Part shown: piece by piece, positions 7,082 through 13,939 of the stretch
Position numbering within the stretch: position 1 is the first letter of the stretch
Layout: each line of letters starts with the position of its first letter
NCBI GenBank assembly: GCA_964552015.1
Contig: CAZKFR010000053.1
Location: 1-22,470, forward strand
Origin: Rhodocaloribacter sp964552015
Lineage (GTDB): Bacteria > Bacteroidota > Rhodothermia > Rhodothermales > ISCAR-4553
Reading direction: 5' to 3'
DNA: 22,470 bases
Translations under genes and position numbers: made by a program
The notes under the pieces: model-generated
The model's database searches: none
Told to the model about the DNA's origin: nothing
The model's input: the letters and a program-made list of their open reading frames with translations, nothing else

Positions 7082-7759
7082 ATGAAGTGTCTGGTGGTGG
7101 ATGACGAGGCGCTCTCGCGGACGTTCATGGAGCACTTCATCGCGAAGCACGGCGGGCTGGAGCTGGTCGGTTCGTGCGAGAGTGCCCGCGAGGCGGCCGA
7201 CGTGCTGAAACGGGAGCCGGTGGACCTGCTCTTTCTGGACATCGAGATGCCGGAGATGAACGGCCTGGAGCTGGTCCGCAGTCTGGAACGGTGTCCTCAG
7301 ATCATCCTCGTTACGGCCCGGAAGGAGTATGCGCTCGAAGCCTTCGAAGTGGCGGTGACCGACTACCTGCTCAAGCCGGTCCGGTACACGCGCTTCCTGC
7401 AGGCCGTCGAACGGGCCGAACGCCAGATTCGTCTGGCCCGCCAGGCCTCGGGGCACGTCTTCATTCGAACCGAGGGGCGGTACGTCAAGCTGGACCTGGC
7501 CACGGTGCAATGGATCGAGGCCGAAGGAGACTACGTCCTGATGCACACCGACACCGGGCGCCACCTGGTCCATTCCACCATGAAAGCGATGGCCGAGCGC
7601 CTGCCGGACGACGCCTTCGTCCGCGTGCATCGCTCCTACATCGTCCGCCTCGACCGGGTCGGCGACGTGGCGGCCACCTCGCTGACGATCGAGGGCAAGG
7701 TTATCCCCATCGGCGCCTCCTACAAGGAAGATCTGCACCGGCGCCTTCGTACGCTCTGA
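7082..7759 (+). CDS. LytTR family response regulator
   Basis: The 225-residue transcriptional regulator has an N-terminal receiver domain (about 1-115) and a C-terminal LytTR DNA-binding domain (about 125-225). Receiver landmarks are the acidic pair D7-D8 in VVDDEA, phospho-acceptor D53 in LLFLDIEMPEMNG, T78 in LVTARKE and K98 in DYLLKPV. The LytTR part shows FIRTEGRYVKLDLATVQWIEAEGDYV, then FVRVHRSYIV and VIPIGASYKEDL. LytTR proteins bind imperfect direct repeats upstream of targets. No duplicated site is obvious near its own promoter, so its regulon cannot be read from this window. It is probably co-transcribed with the Hpt gene. Confidence 0.93.
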   Translation: MKCLVVDDEALSRTFMEHFIAKHGGLELVGSCESAREAADVLKREPVDLLFLDIEMPEMNGLELVRSLERCPQIILVTARKEYALEAFEVAVTDYLLKPVRYTRFLQAVERAERQIRLARQASGHVFIRTEGRYVKLDLATVQWIEAEGDYVLMHTDTGRHLVHSTMKAMAERLPDDAFVRVHRSYIVRLDRVGDVAATSLTIEGKVIPIGASYKEDLHRRLRTL

Positions 7760-7826
7760 GGCGGTACGGCGCTTGCGAGGCGGCAGGGGTCGGACGGCCG
7801 GTACGGCTTCTGTCTGCCTGGCGGCC

Positions 7827-8843
7827 TCACTCGTAGTCGTGCTCGAAGTACTCGATGCCGCGAGCGGGGACGTCGTTTTTCTTCTGGCGGATGCGTTCGG
7901 CCAGCCGCTCGGCGAAGACCTCGGCGGGATCGTAGCCGTAGTGCCGCAGCAGGTGGTTCATGGCGATGACCTCACAGAGCACCGTCACGTTCTTGCCCGG
8001 CGTGATCGGAAGCTTCACCAGCGGCAGTTCGACCCCCAGGATGTCCCGCGTCTCATCGACCATGCCGAGCCGCGTGTATTCTTCGGTCGGATCCCACTCG
8101 TGCAGGTTCACGACCACCTCCACCCGTTTCTGGAAACGGATGGCGCGGATGCCGAACATGGCGCGCACGTCGATCAGGCCCAGGCCGCGGATCTCCATGA
8201 AGTGCTGCACCAGGTCGGTGCCGGAGCCCATGAGCACCTGTTCGTCCTTCTTCGTCACGATCACCACGTCGTCGGCCACGAGCCGGTGCCCGCGCTCGAC
8301 CAGGTCGAGCGCCACCTCGCTCTTGCCGATGCCGGCCTTGCCCGTGATCAGCAGGCCGATGCCGTAGACGTCGACGAGGGCGCCGTGGATGGACTGCTGC
8401 GGGGCGAACTGATCGAGGAGGAAGTCCCGGAGGACGGTCATGAAGTCGACCGTCGGCAGCGGTGTCTTGTAGACGGGGACGCCGTGCTCGGTGGCCATGG
8501 CCACCAGTTCCGGGTCGAGGTCGTTACCTTCGGTGAGGAAGATGCAGGGGATCGGGAACCGGAGCAGGGTGGCGAAGGCCGCCCGGCGGGCCTCCGGGTC
8601 GAGGTGGCGCAGGTAGCCGGTCTCGGTGTTGCCCAGGATCTGTACGCGCTGGTGCGTGAACACCTCCACGAAGCCGGCCAGCACCAGCCCCGGCCGGTGT
8701 AGCGTGCTCTCGACCACCTTGCGCGTGCTGGCGTCGACGTCGTTGACGTTCTCCACCGGCACCCCGACGGTGTGGCGCAACTGCTGCACCATGAACTCGA
8801 CGGTGATCGACTCCTTCTGAAAGATTTTCGGCTGGTGCGGCAT
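7827..8843 (-). CDS. hprK: HPr kinase/phosphorylase
   Basis: The 338-residue bifunctional enzyme phosphorylates and dephosphorylates a regulatory serine of HPr or an HPr-like protein in carbon-status signalling. The N-terminal domain covers about 1-135. The kinase domain shows SIHGALVDVYGIG with the conserved histidine H153, the P-loop GKAGIGKS (168-175), LVADDVV with catalytic aspartates near 190-191, and the HprK signature EIRGLGLIDVRAMFG (217-231). Length and motif spacing match the family. The start is seven bases beyond the moxR stop, so the two are co-transcribed. No ptsH or PTS gene is in the window. In bacteria without a full PTS, HprK often serves a purely regulatory pathway; whether that holds here is unknown. 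Confidence 0.96.
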   Translation of the reverse strand: MPHQPKIFQKESITVEFMVQQLRHTVGVPVENVNDVDASTRKVVESTLHRPGLVLAGFVEVFTHQRVQILGNTETGYLRHLDPEARRAAFATLLRFPIPCIFLTEGNDLDPELVAMATEHGVPVYKTPLPTVDFMTVLRDFLLDQFAPQQSIHGALVDVYGIGLLITGKAGIGKSEVALDLVERGHRLVADDVVIVTKKDEQVLMGSGTDLVQHFMEIRGLGLIDVRAMFGIRAIRFQKRVEVVVNLHEWDPTEEYTRLGMVDETRDILGVELPLVKLPITPGKNVTVLCEVIAMNHLLRHYGYDPAEVFAERLAERIRQKKNDVPARGIEYFEHDYE

Positions 8844-8850
8844 GGCGGGC

Positions 8851-9846
8851 TCAGGGTACCTCGACGGTTTCGAGGATCCGGCGGACGAGGTCGTCGCTCG
8901 TGACTTCCTCGGCCTCGGCTTCGTAGGTGATGGCGATGCGGTGGCGCAGCACGTCCATGGCGACGGAGCGGACGTCTTCGGGCGTGACGTAGGCGCGGTG
9001 CTGCAGGAAGGCGTGGGCCCGGGCGGCCAGGTTGAGGTAGATCGAGGCGCGGGGCGAGGCGCCGTAGGCGATCAGCGGGCGGAGGCCCTCGAGACGGTAG
9101 CGTTCGGGCTCCCGCGAGGCCATCACCAGGTCCACGATGTAGTGCTCAACGCGCTCGTCGATGTAGAGTTCGTTGAGTACCTGCCGGGCCGACAGGATCT
9201 GCTCGGGGCTGACGACGGGGCGGATGGGCTCCTTCTCGCCCGTACGGGCCATGCGCCGCATGATCTCCAGCTCCTCCTCCCGCGTCGGATACCCGACCTT
9301 GATCTTCATCATGAAGCGGTCCACCTGGGCCTCGGGGAGCGGGTACGTGCCTTCCTGCTCGATCGGGTTCTGCGTGGCCAGGACCAGAAAGGGTTGCTCC
9401 AGGGTAAAGGTGGTCTCGCCGATGGTGACCTGCCGTTCCTGCATGCTCTCGAGGAGGGCGCTCTGCACTTTGGCCGGTGCCCGGTTGATCTCGTCCGCCA
9501 GCACCAGGTTGGCGAAGATGGGGCCTTTTTTGATGAAGAAGCGCCCTTCCTTCTGGTTGTAGACGAGGGTGCCCAGGAGGTCGGCCGGCAGCAGGTCCGG
9601 CGTGAACTGGATGCGCTGGAAGCGGGTGCCGATGGCCTGGGCGAGCGAACTGACGGTGAGCGTCTTGGCCAGCCCCGGCACGCCTTCGAGCAGCACGTGC
9701 CCGTCGCCCAGCAGGCCGATGAGCAGGCGTTCCACCATGTACCGCTGCCCGACGACGACACGGCCGATCTCGGCCAGCAGGTCGTCGACGAAAGCGCTGG
9801 CCCGGGTGATGCGTTCGTTGACGAGCGCCAGGTCGAAGTGGGTCAT
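8851..9846 (-). CDS. MoxR family AAA+ ATPase
   Basis: The 331-residue MoxR-type ATPase is a chaperone-like family that helps mature or assemble partner complexes, often with von Willebrand factor A proteins. Walker A is GVPGLAKT (55-62), Walker B is LVLADEIN (114-121), sensor 1 is ATQNP (157-161), and EAQVDRF (172-178) is the expected arginine block. The C-terminal lid contains GASPRASIYLNLAARAHAFL. No DUF58 or VWA partner is next to it, which is unusual for MoxR. Instead it sits between the galactokinase-like gene (86 bp upstream) and hprK (7 bp downstream). No Shine-Dalgarno sequence precedes the ATG. Confidence 0.94.
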   Translation of the reverse strand: MTHFDLALVNERITRASAFVDDLLAEIGRVVVGQRYMVERLLIGLLGDGHVLLEGVPGLAKTLTVSSLAQAIGTRFQRIQFTPDLLPADLLGTLVYNQKEGRFFIKKGPIFANLVLADEINRAPAKVQSALLESMQERQVTIGETTFTLEQPFLVLATQNPIEQEGTYPLPEAQVDRFMMKIKVGYPTREEELEIMRRMARTGEKEPIRPVVSPEQILSARQVLNELYIDERVEHYIVDLVMASREPERYRLEGLRPLIAYGASPRASIYLNLAARAHAFLQHRAYVTPEDVRSVAMDVLRHRIAITYEAEAEEVTSDDLVRRILETVEVP

Positions 9847-9932
9847 GGGGAGGAGGGGTTACGGATGGTCGTGACGGCGGTGGTACGGTGCGGAAAAACG
9901 TCATACCCCGCCTTCGGTTGCGAGGATCCGCC

Positions 9933-11159
9933 TCAGAGCAGGAGGGCTTCGGGGCGCGTGCCGAAGCGGGCTGCGAAGGCGTCCTGAAGGGCATCGAGGG
10001 CGCCGGGGATCTGAAAGGGTTGCCCGACGATGAGCACGCCGCCCCCGCGCCCGGTCCGATGGGCGCCGTAGAGCCCCTCGAGACTCAGGGCACGCACCTG
10101 TTCGACGACGAAGTCGATCTCGGGCGTGGTGTCGTGCCAGTCGTCCCGGAAGGAGGCGTGGGACATGAGCAGCAACGTGCCGAAGAGCTGCCAGTCGGCC
10201 CGGCGGATGGCCTGCACCATGCGGGGCACGTACCGGTTCTGCGTGACCAGGTGCCGCACCAGCGGACGGTAGCGGCGGGGCAGCAGGCCGAGCGCCCGTT
10301 CCAGGTCGCGGTGTTCGAGGTCCCGGAACGAGGTCAGCTCGGGGAAGCCCCGGCGCCGGAGCAGGTCCAGGGCCGCCCCGGCCCGTTCGATGCGCTGGCG
10401 TTCGGCCCGGAGGTCGACGGCAGGCGCCGGGACGGCGAGCAGCCCCCAGCCCGGCTTCTGCACGCCCGGCACCTCGACGGGCAGGTGCTCCAGCCTTCGG
10501 GTGTCGCACAGCAGGAACGAAGCCTCCGGGGCGGTGTCGCTGCCCAGCAGGTAGGCGGGGCTGGTGTCCCGCCCGGTCGCCGCACGAAGCGCTTCACGGA
10601 CGTGCCGCACCAGCGCCGCCTCGTCCTCGGGCCGGGCCAGCAGGGCCTGCAGCGCACGGGCGGCCGCCATGCCCAGGGCGCCCAGCCGGGCTTCCGGGCA
10701 GAACAGCGGCACCGACCCTGCGACGGCGGCGTCAACCCCCTGTCCGGGCGGTAACCACGGACGGACGAGGTGGGCCAGCAGGCGCACCTCGACGGGCAGG
10801 TCCGCTTCCGGCATGTCCGCCGTCCAGGTCCAGGCGCCCGCGCCTTCCAGCACCACCCGCACCGGACCGTCTGCCGGACGGACCGCCACGGCCTGGCCGT
10901 GCATCAGCGGGCGCATCAGGGCAAAGCCGTCGAAGTGGTCCGTATGGTCCCCCAGCACGCTCAGCCGGCCGTGGGCGAAGGCCGCCTCCACCCCCACCGT
11001 ACGGGGACCGAGGTACTCGTCTAGCAGGTGCTGCGCCCGTTCCGTCACCTGAACCGGTTTCAGGGTTTCGCGCTGCTGAAGGCGGTCCAGGGCGTCCAGG
11101 TACGAGCGGACGATGGGCGGCGTCGCAGGCGGTATGGGCGGAAGCAGCGGACGCTTCAT
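9933..11159 (-). CDS. Galactokinase-family (GHMP) protein with degenerate catalytic motifs
   Basis: The 408-residue protein has the GalK layout. A substrate-site block GRLSVLGDHTDHFDGFAL (64-81) corresponds to GRVNLIGEHTDYNDGFVLP of galactokinase. The C-terminal RHLVTQNRYVPRMVQAIRRAD and SHASFRDDWHDTTPEIDFVV match GalK strongly. However, the Gly/Ser-rich ATP loop (GLSSSA-type) is replaced by LFCPEARLGALGMAAARAL (152-170). The NCGIMDQ segment carrying the catalytic aspartate appears as RDTSPAYLLGS (about 197-207). Motif 3 reads GAHRTGRGGG (365-374) instead of GARMTGAGFGG. It is therefore probably a pseudo-kinase or binding protein rather than an active galactokinase. The ATG at 11159 gives the best N-terminus though no ribosome binding site is present. 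It heads the moxR-hprK unit. Confidence 0.78.
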   Translation of the reverse strand: MKRPLLPPIPPATPPIVRSYLDALDRLQQRETLKPVQVTERAQHLLDEYLGPRTVGVEAAFAHGRLSVLGDHTDHFDGFALMRPLMHGQAVAVRPADGPVRVVLEGAGAWTWTADMPEADLPVEVRLLAHLVRPWLPPGQGVDAAVAGSVPLFCPEARLGALGMAAARALQALLARPEDEAALVRHVREALRAATGRDTSPAYLLGSDTAPEASFLLCDTRRLEHLPVEVPGVQKPGWGLLAVPAPAVDLRAERQRIERAGAALDLLRRRGFPELTSFRDLEHRDLERALGLLPRRYRPLVRHLVTQNRYVPRMVQAIRRADWQLFGTLLLMSHASFRDDWHDTTPEIDFVVEQVRALSLEGLYGAHRTGRGGGVLIVGQPFQIPGALDALQDAFAARFGTRPEALLL

Positions 11160-11238
11160 AGAGGAGGACGGGATCCCGTACACCCGGGTTGAGGGCAGTA
11201 CGAAAGGAAGAAGACAGGTCGGGGAGAAGGGAACCGAA

Positions 11239-11267
11239 AGCGTACAGGCCCGGCGGGACAGATGCAA
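11239..11267 (-). promoter_or_regulatory. Probable promoter for the galK-like/moxR/hprK unit
   Basis: Read on the - strand, TTGCAT is followed by a 17-base spacer and TACGCT, then TTC. The arrangement is the same as in the promoter driving the opposite gene (11394-11422). It would give a leader of about 70 bases before the ATG at 11159. The 296-bp divergent gap contains both promoters and no gene that I can support. Confidence 0.45.
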
Positions 11268-11393
11268 CGAAGGCGGGGCCCCGAACACCCTTTTTCGAGG
11301 GATCTACACGATGTGATGGGTGTCGAATGTTCCCGCGTGGAAAGGGTTTTGCACCGGGCTGGTTCGGGAAAGCCCGCCGGCGTTGGATCCGGG

Positions 11394-11422
11394 TTGCAGA
11401 CGGCGGCTTTTCGGCGTACGTT
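11394..11422 (+). promoter_or_regulatory. Probable promoter for the exported protein at 11456
   Basis: TTGCAG (11394-11399), 17 bases, then TACGTT (11417-11422) followed by GG fits TTG-N17-TAnnTT and resembles the Bacteroidota TAnnTTTG element. It ends 33 bases before the start codon. Confidence 0.45.
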
Positions 11423-11455
11423 GGGGAGGCACGTGTAAGCGACCTCGCGACGACC

Positions 11456-12052
11456 ATGAAGCATCTCTCGTTCCTTCTCCTGCCTGCCCTGCTGGTGGCC
11501 GGGCTCCTTCCGGCATCCGGGTGCCGGGCGCAGATCCCGAACGCCGGGGTTCAGATTGCCGGCGCCGTCAGCCCGCTGCCCGAGGACCTGCGTGACGGCG
11601 CCACGGTGATGGGGTACGACGCCGACGGCAACCTGGTCACGATCCGCGAAGGCACCAACGGCCTGATCTGCCTGGCGGACGACCCGGACCGCGAGGGCTT
11701 CCACGCGGCCTGCTACCATGCCTCGCTGGAGCCCTACATGGCCCGGGGCCGTGCGCTGCGGGCGCAGGGCATCACGGGCGCCGAGTCGTTCGAGATCCGC
11801 CACCGGGAGGCAGAGGAAGGGAAGCTCAAAATGCCCGAAGCGCCGGCCACCGTGTACAACCTCTCGGGCGAAGCCTTCGACCCGGCCACGGGCACGGTGA
11901 CGGCGCCGCGACGCCTCTATGCCGTCTACATCCCGTACGCCACGCCGGAGACGACGGGCCTGCCGGATCGCCCGCCCGGCCCCGGGGCGCCGTGGATCAT
12001 GCGGCCCGGCACCCCCTCGGCCCACATCATGATCAGCCCGCCGTCGAACTGA
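11456..12052 (+). CDS. Small exported protein of unknown function
   Basis: I do not recognise this 198-residue protein. It starts with a clear signal sequence (hydrophobic 5-20) ending PASGCRAQ, so it is either a lipoprotein (C23) or cleaved after RAQ. The mature part has a DADGNLVTI strand-turn-strand (about 55-63) and a CLADDPDREGFHAACYHASLE block (72-92) with two cysteines (C72, C86) and two histidines that could form a disulfide or metal site. A proline-rich C-terminus includes WIMRPGTPSAHIMI. A promoter-like sequence sits just upstream. The 3' end overlaps the convergent methyltransferase gene by 20 bp. No function is proposed. Confidence 0.7.
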   Translation: MKHLSFLLLPALLVAGLLPASGCRAQIPNAGVQIAGAVSPLPEDLRDGATVMGYDADGNLVTIREGTNGLICLADDPDREGFHAACYHASLEPYMARGRALRAQGITGAESFEIRHREAEEGKLKMPEAPATVYNLSGEAFDPATGTVTAPRRLYAVYIPYATPETTGLPDRPPGPGAPWIMRPGTPSAHIMISPPSN

Positions 12053-12899
12053 CCGGCGGCTTCTCGGCCACCAGCAGGCCGTAGCGGAAGGCGCCCAGCG
12101 CATAGGCCAGGCGCAGGCGCAGGATGGTGCGGAGGAAGCCGCGGTCCGTCTGCCGGCCGTCGAGGAGGAAGCGAGCATAGCGGGGGCGGGTGAGCAGCCT
12201 CCACGCCAGCCGCCGCAGCACGACGGACCAGGTGCGGGCGACGCGGCGGCTCAGGTCTTCGTGCCGCACGTTCGGGAAGCCGGCCGCCTCCGCCATCGCC
12301 GCGTAGTCCGTCAGCGTGCCCAGCCCCGGCAGACGTCCCTCGCGGCAGATGGGCTCGAGCAGGTGGCGCACGGCCCACGGGCGGGCGCCGTCGGCAGCCA
12401 GCCAGGCACACACCGCCAGCCGCCCGCCGGGCCGCAGCACACGGTACGCCTCGCGGAAGAACGCAGCCTTGTCGGGCAGGTGGGCCAGGCTCTCGATGGC
12501 CAGCACCACGTCGAAGGCCTCGGCCCGGTGGTCGTTCCGCAGCCAGTCGCCGTGGCGGTACTTGAGGTGTTCGTTGCGAGCGTCGCGGGCCACCGCCTGG
12601 ATGAACTGCACCTTCGAGACCGTCCAGCCGGTGACGTGCGCGTCGTAGTGCTGGGCCAGGTAGCGGGCCGTGGCGCCATAGCCGCACCCGACGTCGCAGA
12701 CGACCGCGCCCGGCTGCAGGCCGACGGCCCCGGCCACGTGGTCGACCAGGTGCTCCACCGCCCGCGCGGGCCCCTCGAGGCGGCGCTGCCACAGGCCGTG
12801 GTGCAGGTGCTCGCCCCACACCTCCCGGTAGAAGGCGTCGAGCGTGTCGTAGTGCCGGGCCACCTCCGCCGGGGTGACGGGCTGCTTCGGGTGGATCAT
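12033..12899 (-). CDS. Class I SAM-dependent methyltransferase
   Basis: The 288-residue methyltransferase has the Rossmann motif I VCDVGCGYG (67-75), a TGWTVSKVQ segment for motif II, and FDVVLAIESLAHLPDKAAFFREAYRVLRPGGRLAV covering motifs IV-VI. The N-terminal HYDTLDAFYREVWGEHLHHGLW segment resembles the gamma-tocopherol/sarcosine-type small-molecule methyltransferases. The acceptor is therefore likely a small molecule such as a quinol, lipid or polyketide, but it cannot be named. The gene is divergent from the merR-like gene, and its leader contains that gene's palindromic operator. It converges on, and overlaps by 20 bp, the preceding exported-protein gene. Confidence 0.85.
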   Translation of the reverse strand: MIHPKQPVTPAEVARHYDTLDAFYREVWGEHLHHGLWQRRLEGPARAVEHLVDHVAGAVGLQPGAVVCDVGCGYGATARYLAQHYDAHVTGWTVSKVQFIQAVARDARNEHLKYRHGDWLRNDHRAEAFDVVLAIESLAHLPDKAAFFREAYRVLRPGGRLAVCAWLAADGARPWAVRHLLEPICREGRLPGLGTLTDYAAMAEAAGFPNVRHEDLSRRVARTWSVVLRRLAWRLLTRPRYARFLLDGRQTDRGFLRTILRLRLAYALGAFRYGLLVAEKPPVSSTAG

Positions 12900-12904
12900 G
12901 GGGC

Positions 12905-12936
12905 TTGACCCGGCACCATGGTGCCGGCCTTATCTT
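12905..12936 (+). promoter_or_regulatory. MerR-type promoter with an 18-bp palindromic operator
   Basis: TTGACC (12905-12910) and TATCTT (12931-12936) are separated by 20 bases, longer than the normal 17. The spacer contains the perfect palindrome CCGGCACCATGGTGCCGG (12910-12927). A stretched spacer filled by a dyad is the hallmark of promoters that MerR-family activators open by DNA distortion. The MerR-like gene begins 47 bases downstream, so autoregulation is likely. The same operator lies within 11-28 bases of the divergent methyltransferase start and may control it too. Confidence 0.72.
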
Positions 12937-12983
12937 GAACCAGAACGTGGGGCGCCGTGCCCCGGCCTGGCAGAAGAGACAGC

Positions 12984-13448
12984 ATGAGCGACGACATCAT
13001 GACCATTGGCACGCTGGCAAAACGCGCCGGGGTGAAGCGCTCTACGGTGCGGTACTACGAACGTCGGGGGTTGCTGCCGGCCCCCGCGCGGCGCCGCTCC
13101 GGGTACCGCGAATATACCGACGAGCACGTCCACCGACTCCGCTTTATCCGCCGGGCCCAGGCCCTGGGTTTTACCCTGGCTGAGATCCGGGAACTGATGG
13201 CGCTGCGGGTCGAGCCGGCAGGGCAGGCCGGCGACGTGCGCCGCCGGGTCGTCCGAAAGCTCGAAGACGTGGAGGCCCGGATCCGGGACCTGGAGGCCCT
13301 GCGGGCCGTCCTCCTCGAACTCGTCGGGGCGTGTGCCGGCGCGGGGTCCACGGCTGCCTGCCCCATCCTGGAGGCCCTGGCAGAAGGATCGGAAAAATTA
13401 ATTCCTCCGGAAACCCCGCACCAGGGTGCCCGGCGTAACCCCTCGTGA
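12984..13448 (+). CDS. MerR-family metal/thiol-responsive regulator
   Basis: The 154-residue regulator has an N-terminal winged-helix MerR domain (MTIGTLAKRAGVKRSTVRYYERRGLL, then RSGYREYT and RRAQALGFTLAEIRELMALR). A dimerisation helix covers about 85-118 and a C-terminal effector loop reads ELVGACAGAGSTAACPIL. Its two cysteines keep the eight-residue spacing of the Hg-binding C117 and C126 of MerR. The position of the third ligand, C82, appears to be alanine in VEPAGQAGDVRRRV. The sensor therefore probably does not bind Hg(II) in the classical three-coordinate way. A monovalent metal, another ion or a redox signal are alternatives. The ATG at 12984 has only a weak AGAAGAGA ahead of it. The next gene, a cysteine-rich thioredoxin-like protein 33 bp downstream, is probably in the same operon. 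Confidence 0.88.
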   Translation: MSDDIMTIGTLAKRAGVKRSTVRYYERRGLLPAPARRRSGYREYTDEHVHRLRFIRRAQALGFTLAEIRELMALRVEPAGQAGDVRRRVVRKLEDVEARIRDLEALRAVLLELVGACAGAGSTAACPILEALAEGSEKLIPPETPHQGARRNPS

Positions 13449-13481
13449 ATCGTTTTCCAAAACACGGCGAAACACGAAGCC

Positions 13482-13748
13482 ATGACCACGACACGCAAGG
13501 TAGAGATCTATTCCGCGGGCTGCCCGGTCTGTGGAGAGACCATCGCGCAGGTGCGGGCGCTGGCCTGCCCCTCGTGCGAGGTAACGGTAGTAGACATGCA
13601 CGACCCGGCCGTGGCCGAGCGGGCCGCGGCGCTGGGCATTCGCAGCCTGCCGGCGGTGGCCGTCGACGGGCGCCTGGCCGACTGCTGTGCCGGGCGCGGC
13701 GTCGACCTCGACGTCCTCCGGCGCCTCGGTGTGGGCGTGCCCCGCTGA
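13482..13748 (+). CDS. Cysteine-rich thioredoxin/glutaredoxin-like protein
   Basis: The 88-residue protein fits a thioredoxin-fold mini-protein: a first strand KVEIYSAGCPVCGET with a CPVC redox motif (14-17), a second strand EVTVVDMHD, and the cis-proline loop GIRSLPAVAVDGRL (52-65). Beyond the active site it has a second pair CPSC (29-32) and a CC pair (68-69), six cysteines in all, which suggests metal handling or disulfide exchange. Similar proteins are often found beside MerR regulators and mercury or metal genes; here that is inferred from context. There is no signal peptide. The leader (GGCGAAACACGAAGCC) is A-rich without a clear Shine-Dalgarno sequence. Confidence 0.82.
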   Translation: MTTTRKVEIYSAGCPVCGETIAQVRALACPSCEVTVVDMHDPAVAERAAALGIRSLPAVAVDGRLADCCAGRGVDLDVLRRLGVGVPR

Positions 13749-13762
13749 CGGAGGCGCTCTCG

Positions 13763-13939
13763 TTGTGCCTGCGTCGCACCGTATGGTCGGGGCAGTTCGA
13801 CCGCCCGGTGGACCTGGCCCTGGATGCCGGGGGCAACCTGTACGTGGTCGATTTCGGCAACGACCGCATCCCGGTATGGGCGCCGGTGGGGGCGCAGCAA
13901 CCCCTTGAAGCGGACAGCCCGCGGAAGCAGGTGCGTTAG
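13763..13939 (+). pseudogene. Remnant of an NHL-repeat protein gene
   Basis: In one frame the DNA reads FDRPVDLALDAGGNLYVVDFG then NDRIPVWAP, a nearly perfect NHL propeller blade (usual form PxGVAVDxxGNLYVADxGNxRIQVF). It covers about 13796-13890. No proper start precedes it (only a TTG at 13763), and a single blade cannot form a propeller. It is most likely the relic of a larger gene lost by deletion or rearrangement between the thioredoxin-like gene and the SHOCT gene. The stop TAG at 13937-13939 overlaps the stop of the convergent SHOCT gene. Confidence 0.55.

Noticed and set aside
7760..7826. A terminator between the LytTR gene and hprK
   Set aside because: Several GC-rich inverted words occur, but no continuous stem and no T-tract could be built.
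9933..11159. Calling the GHMP protein an active galactokinase
   Set aside because: The ATP loop, the catalytic aspartate segment and motif 3 are all degenerate, so galK was not assigned.
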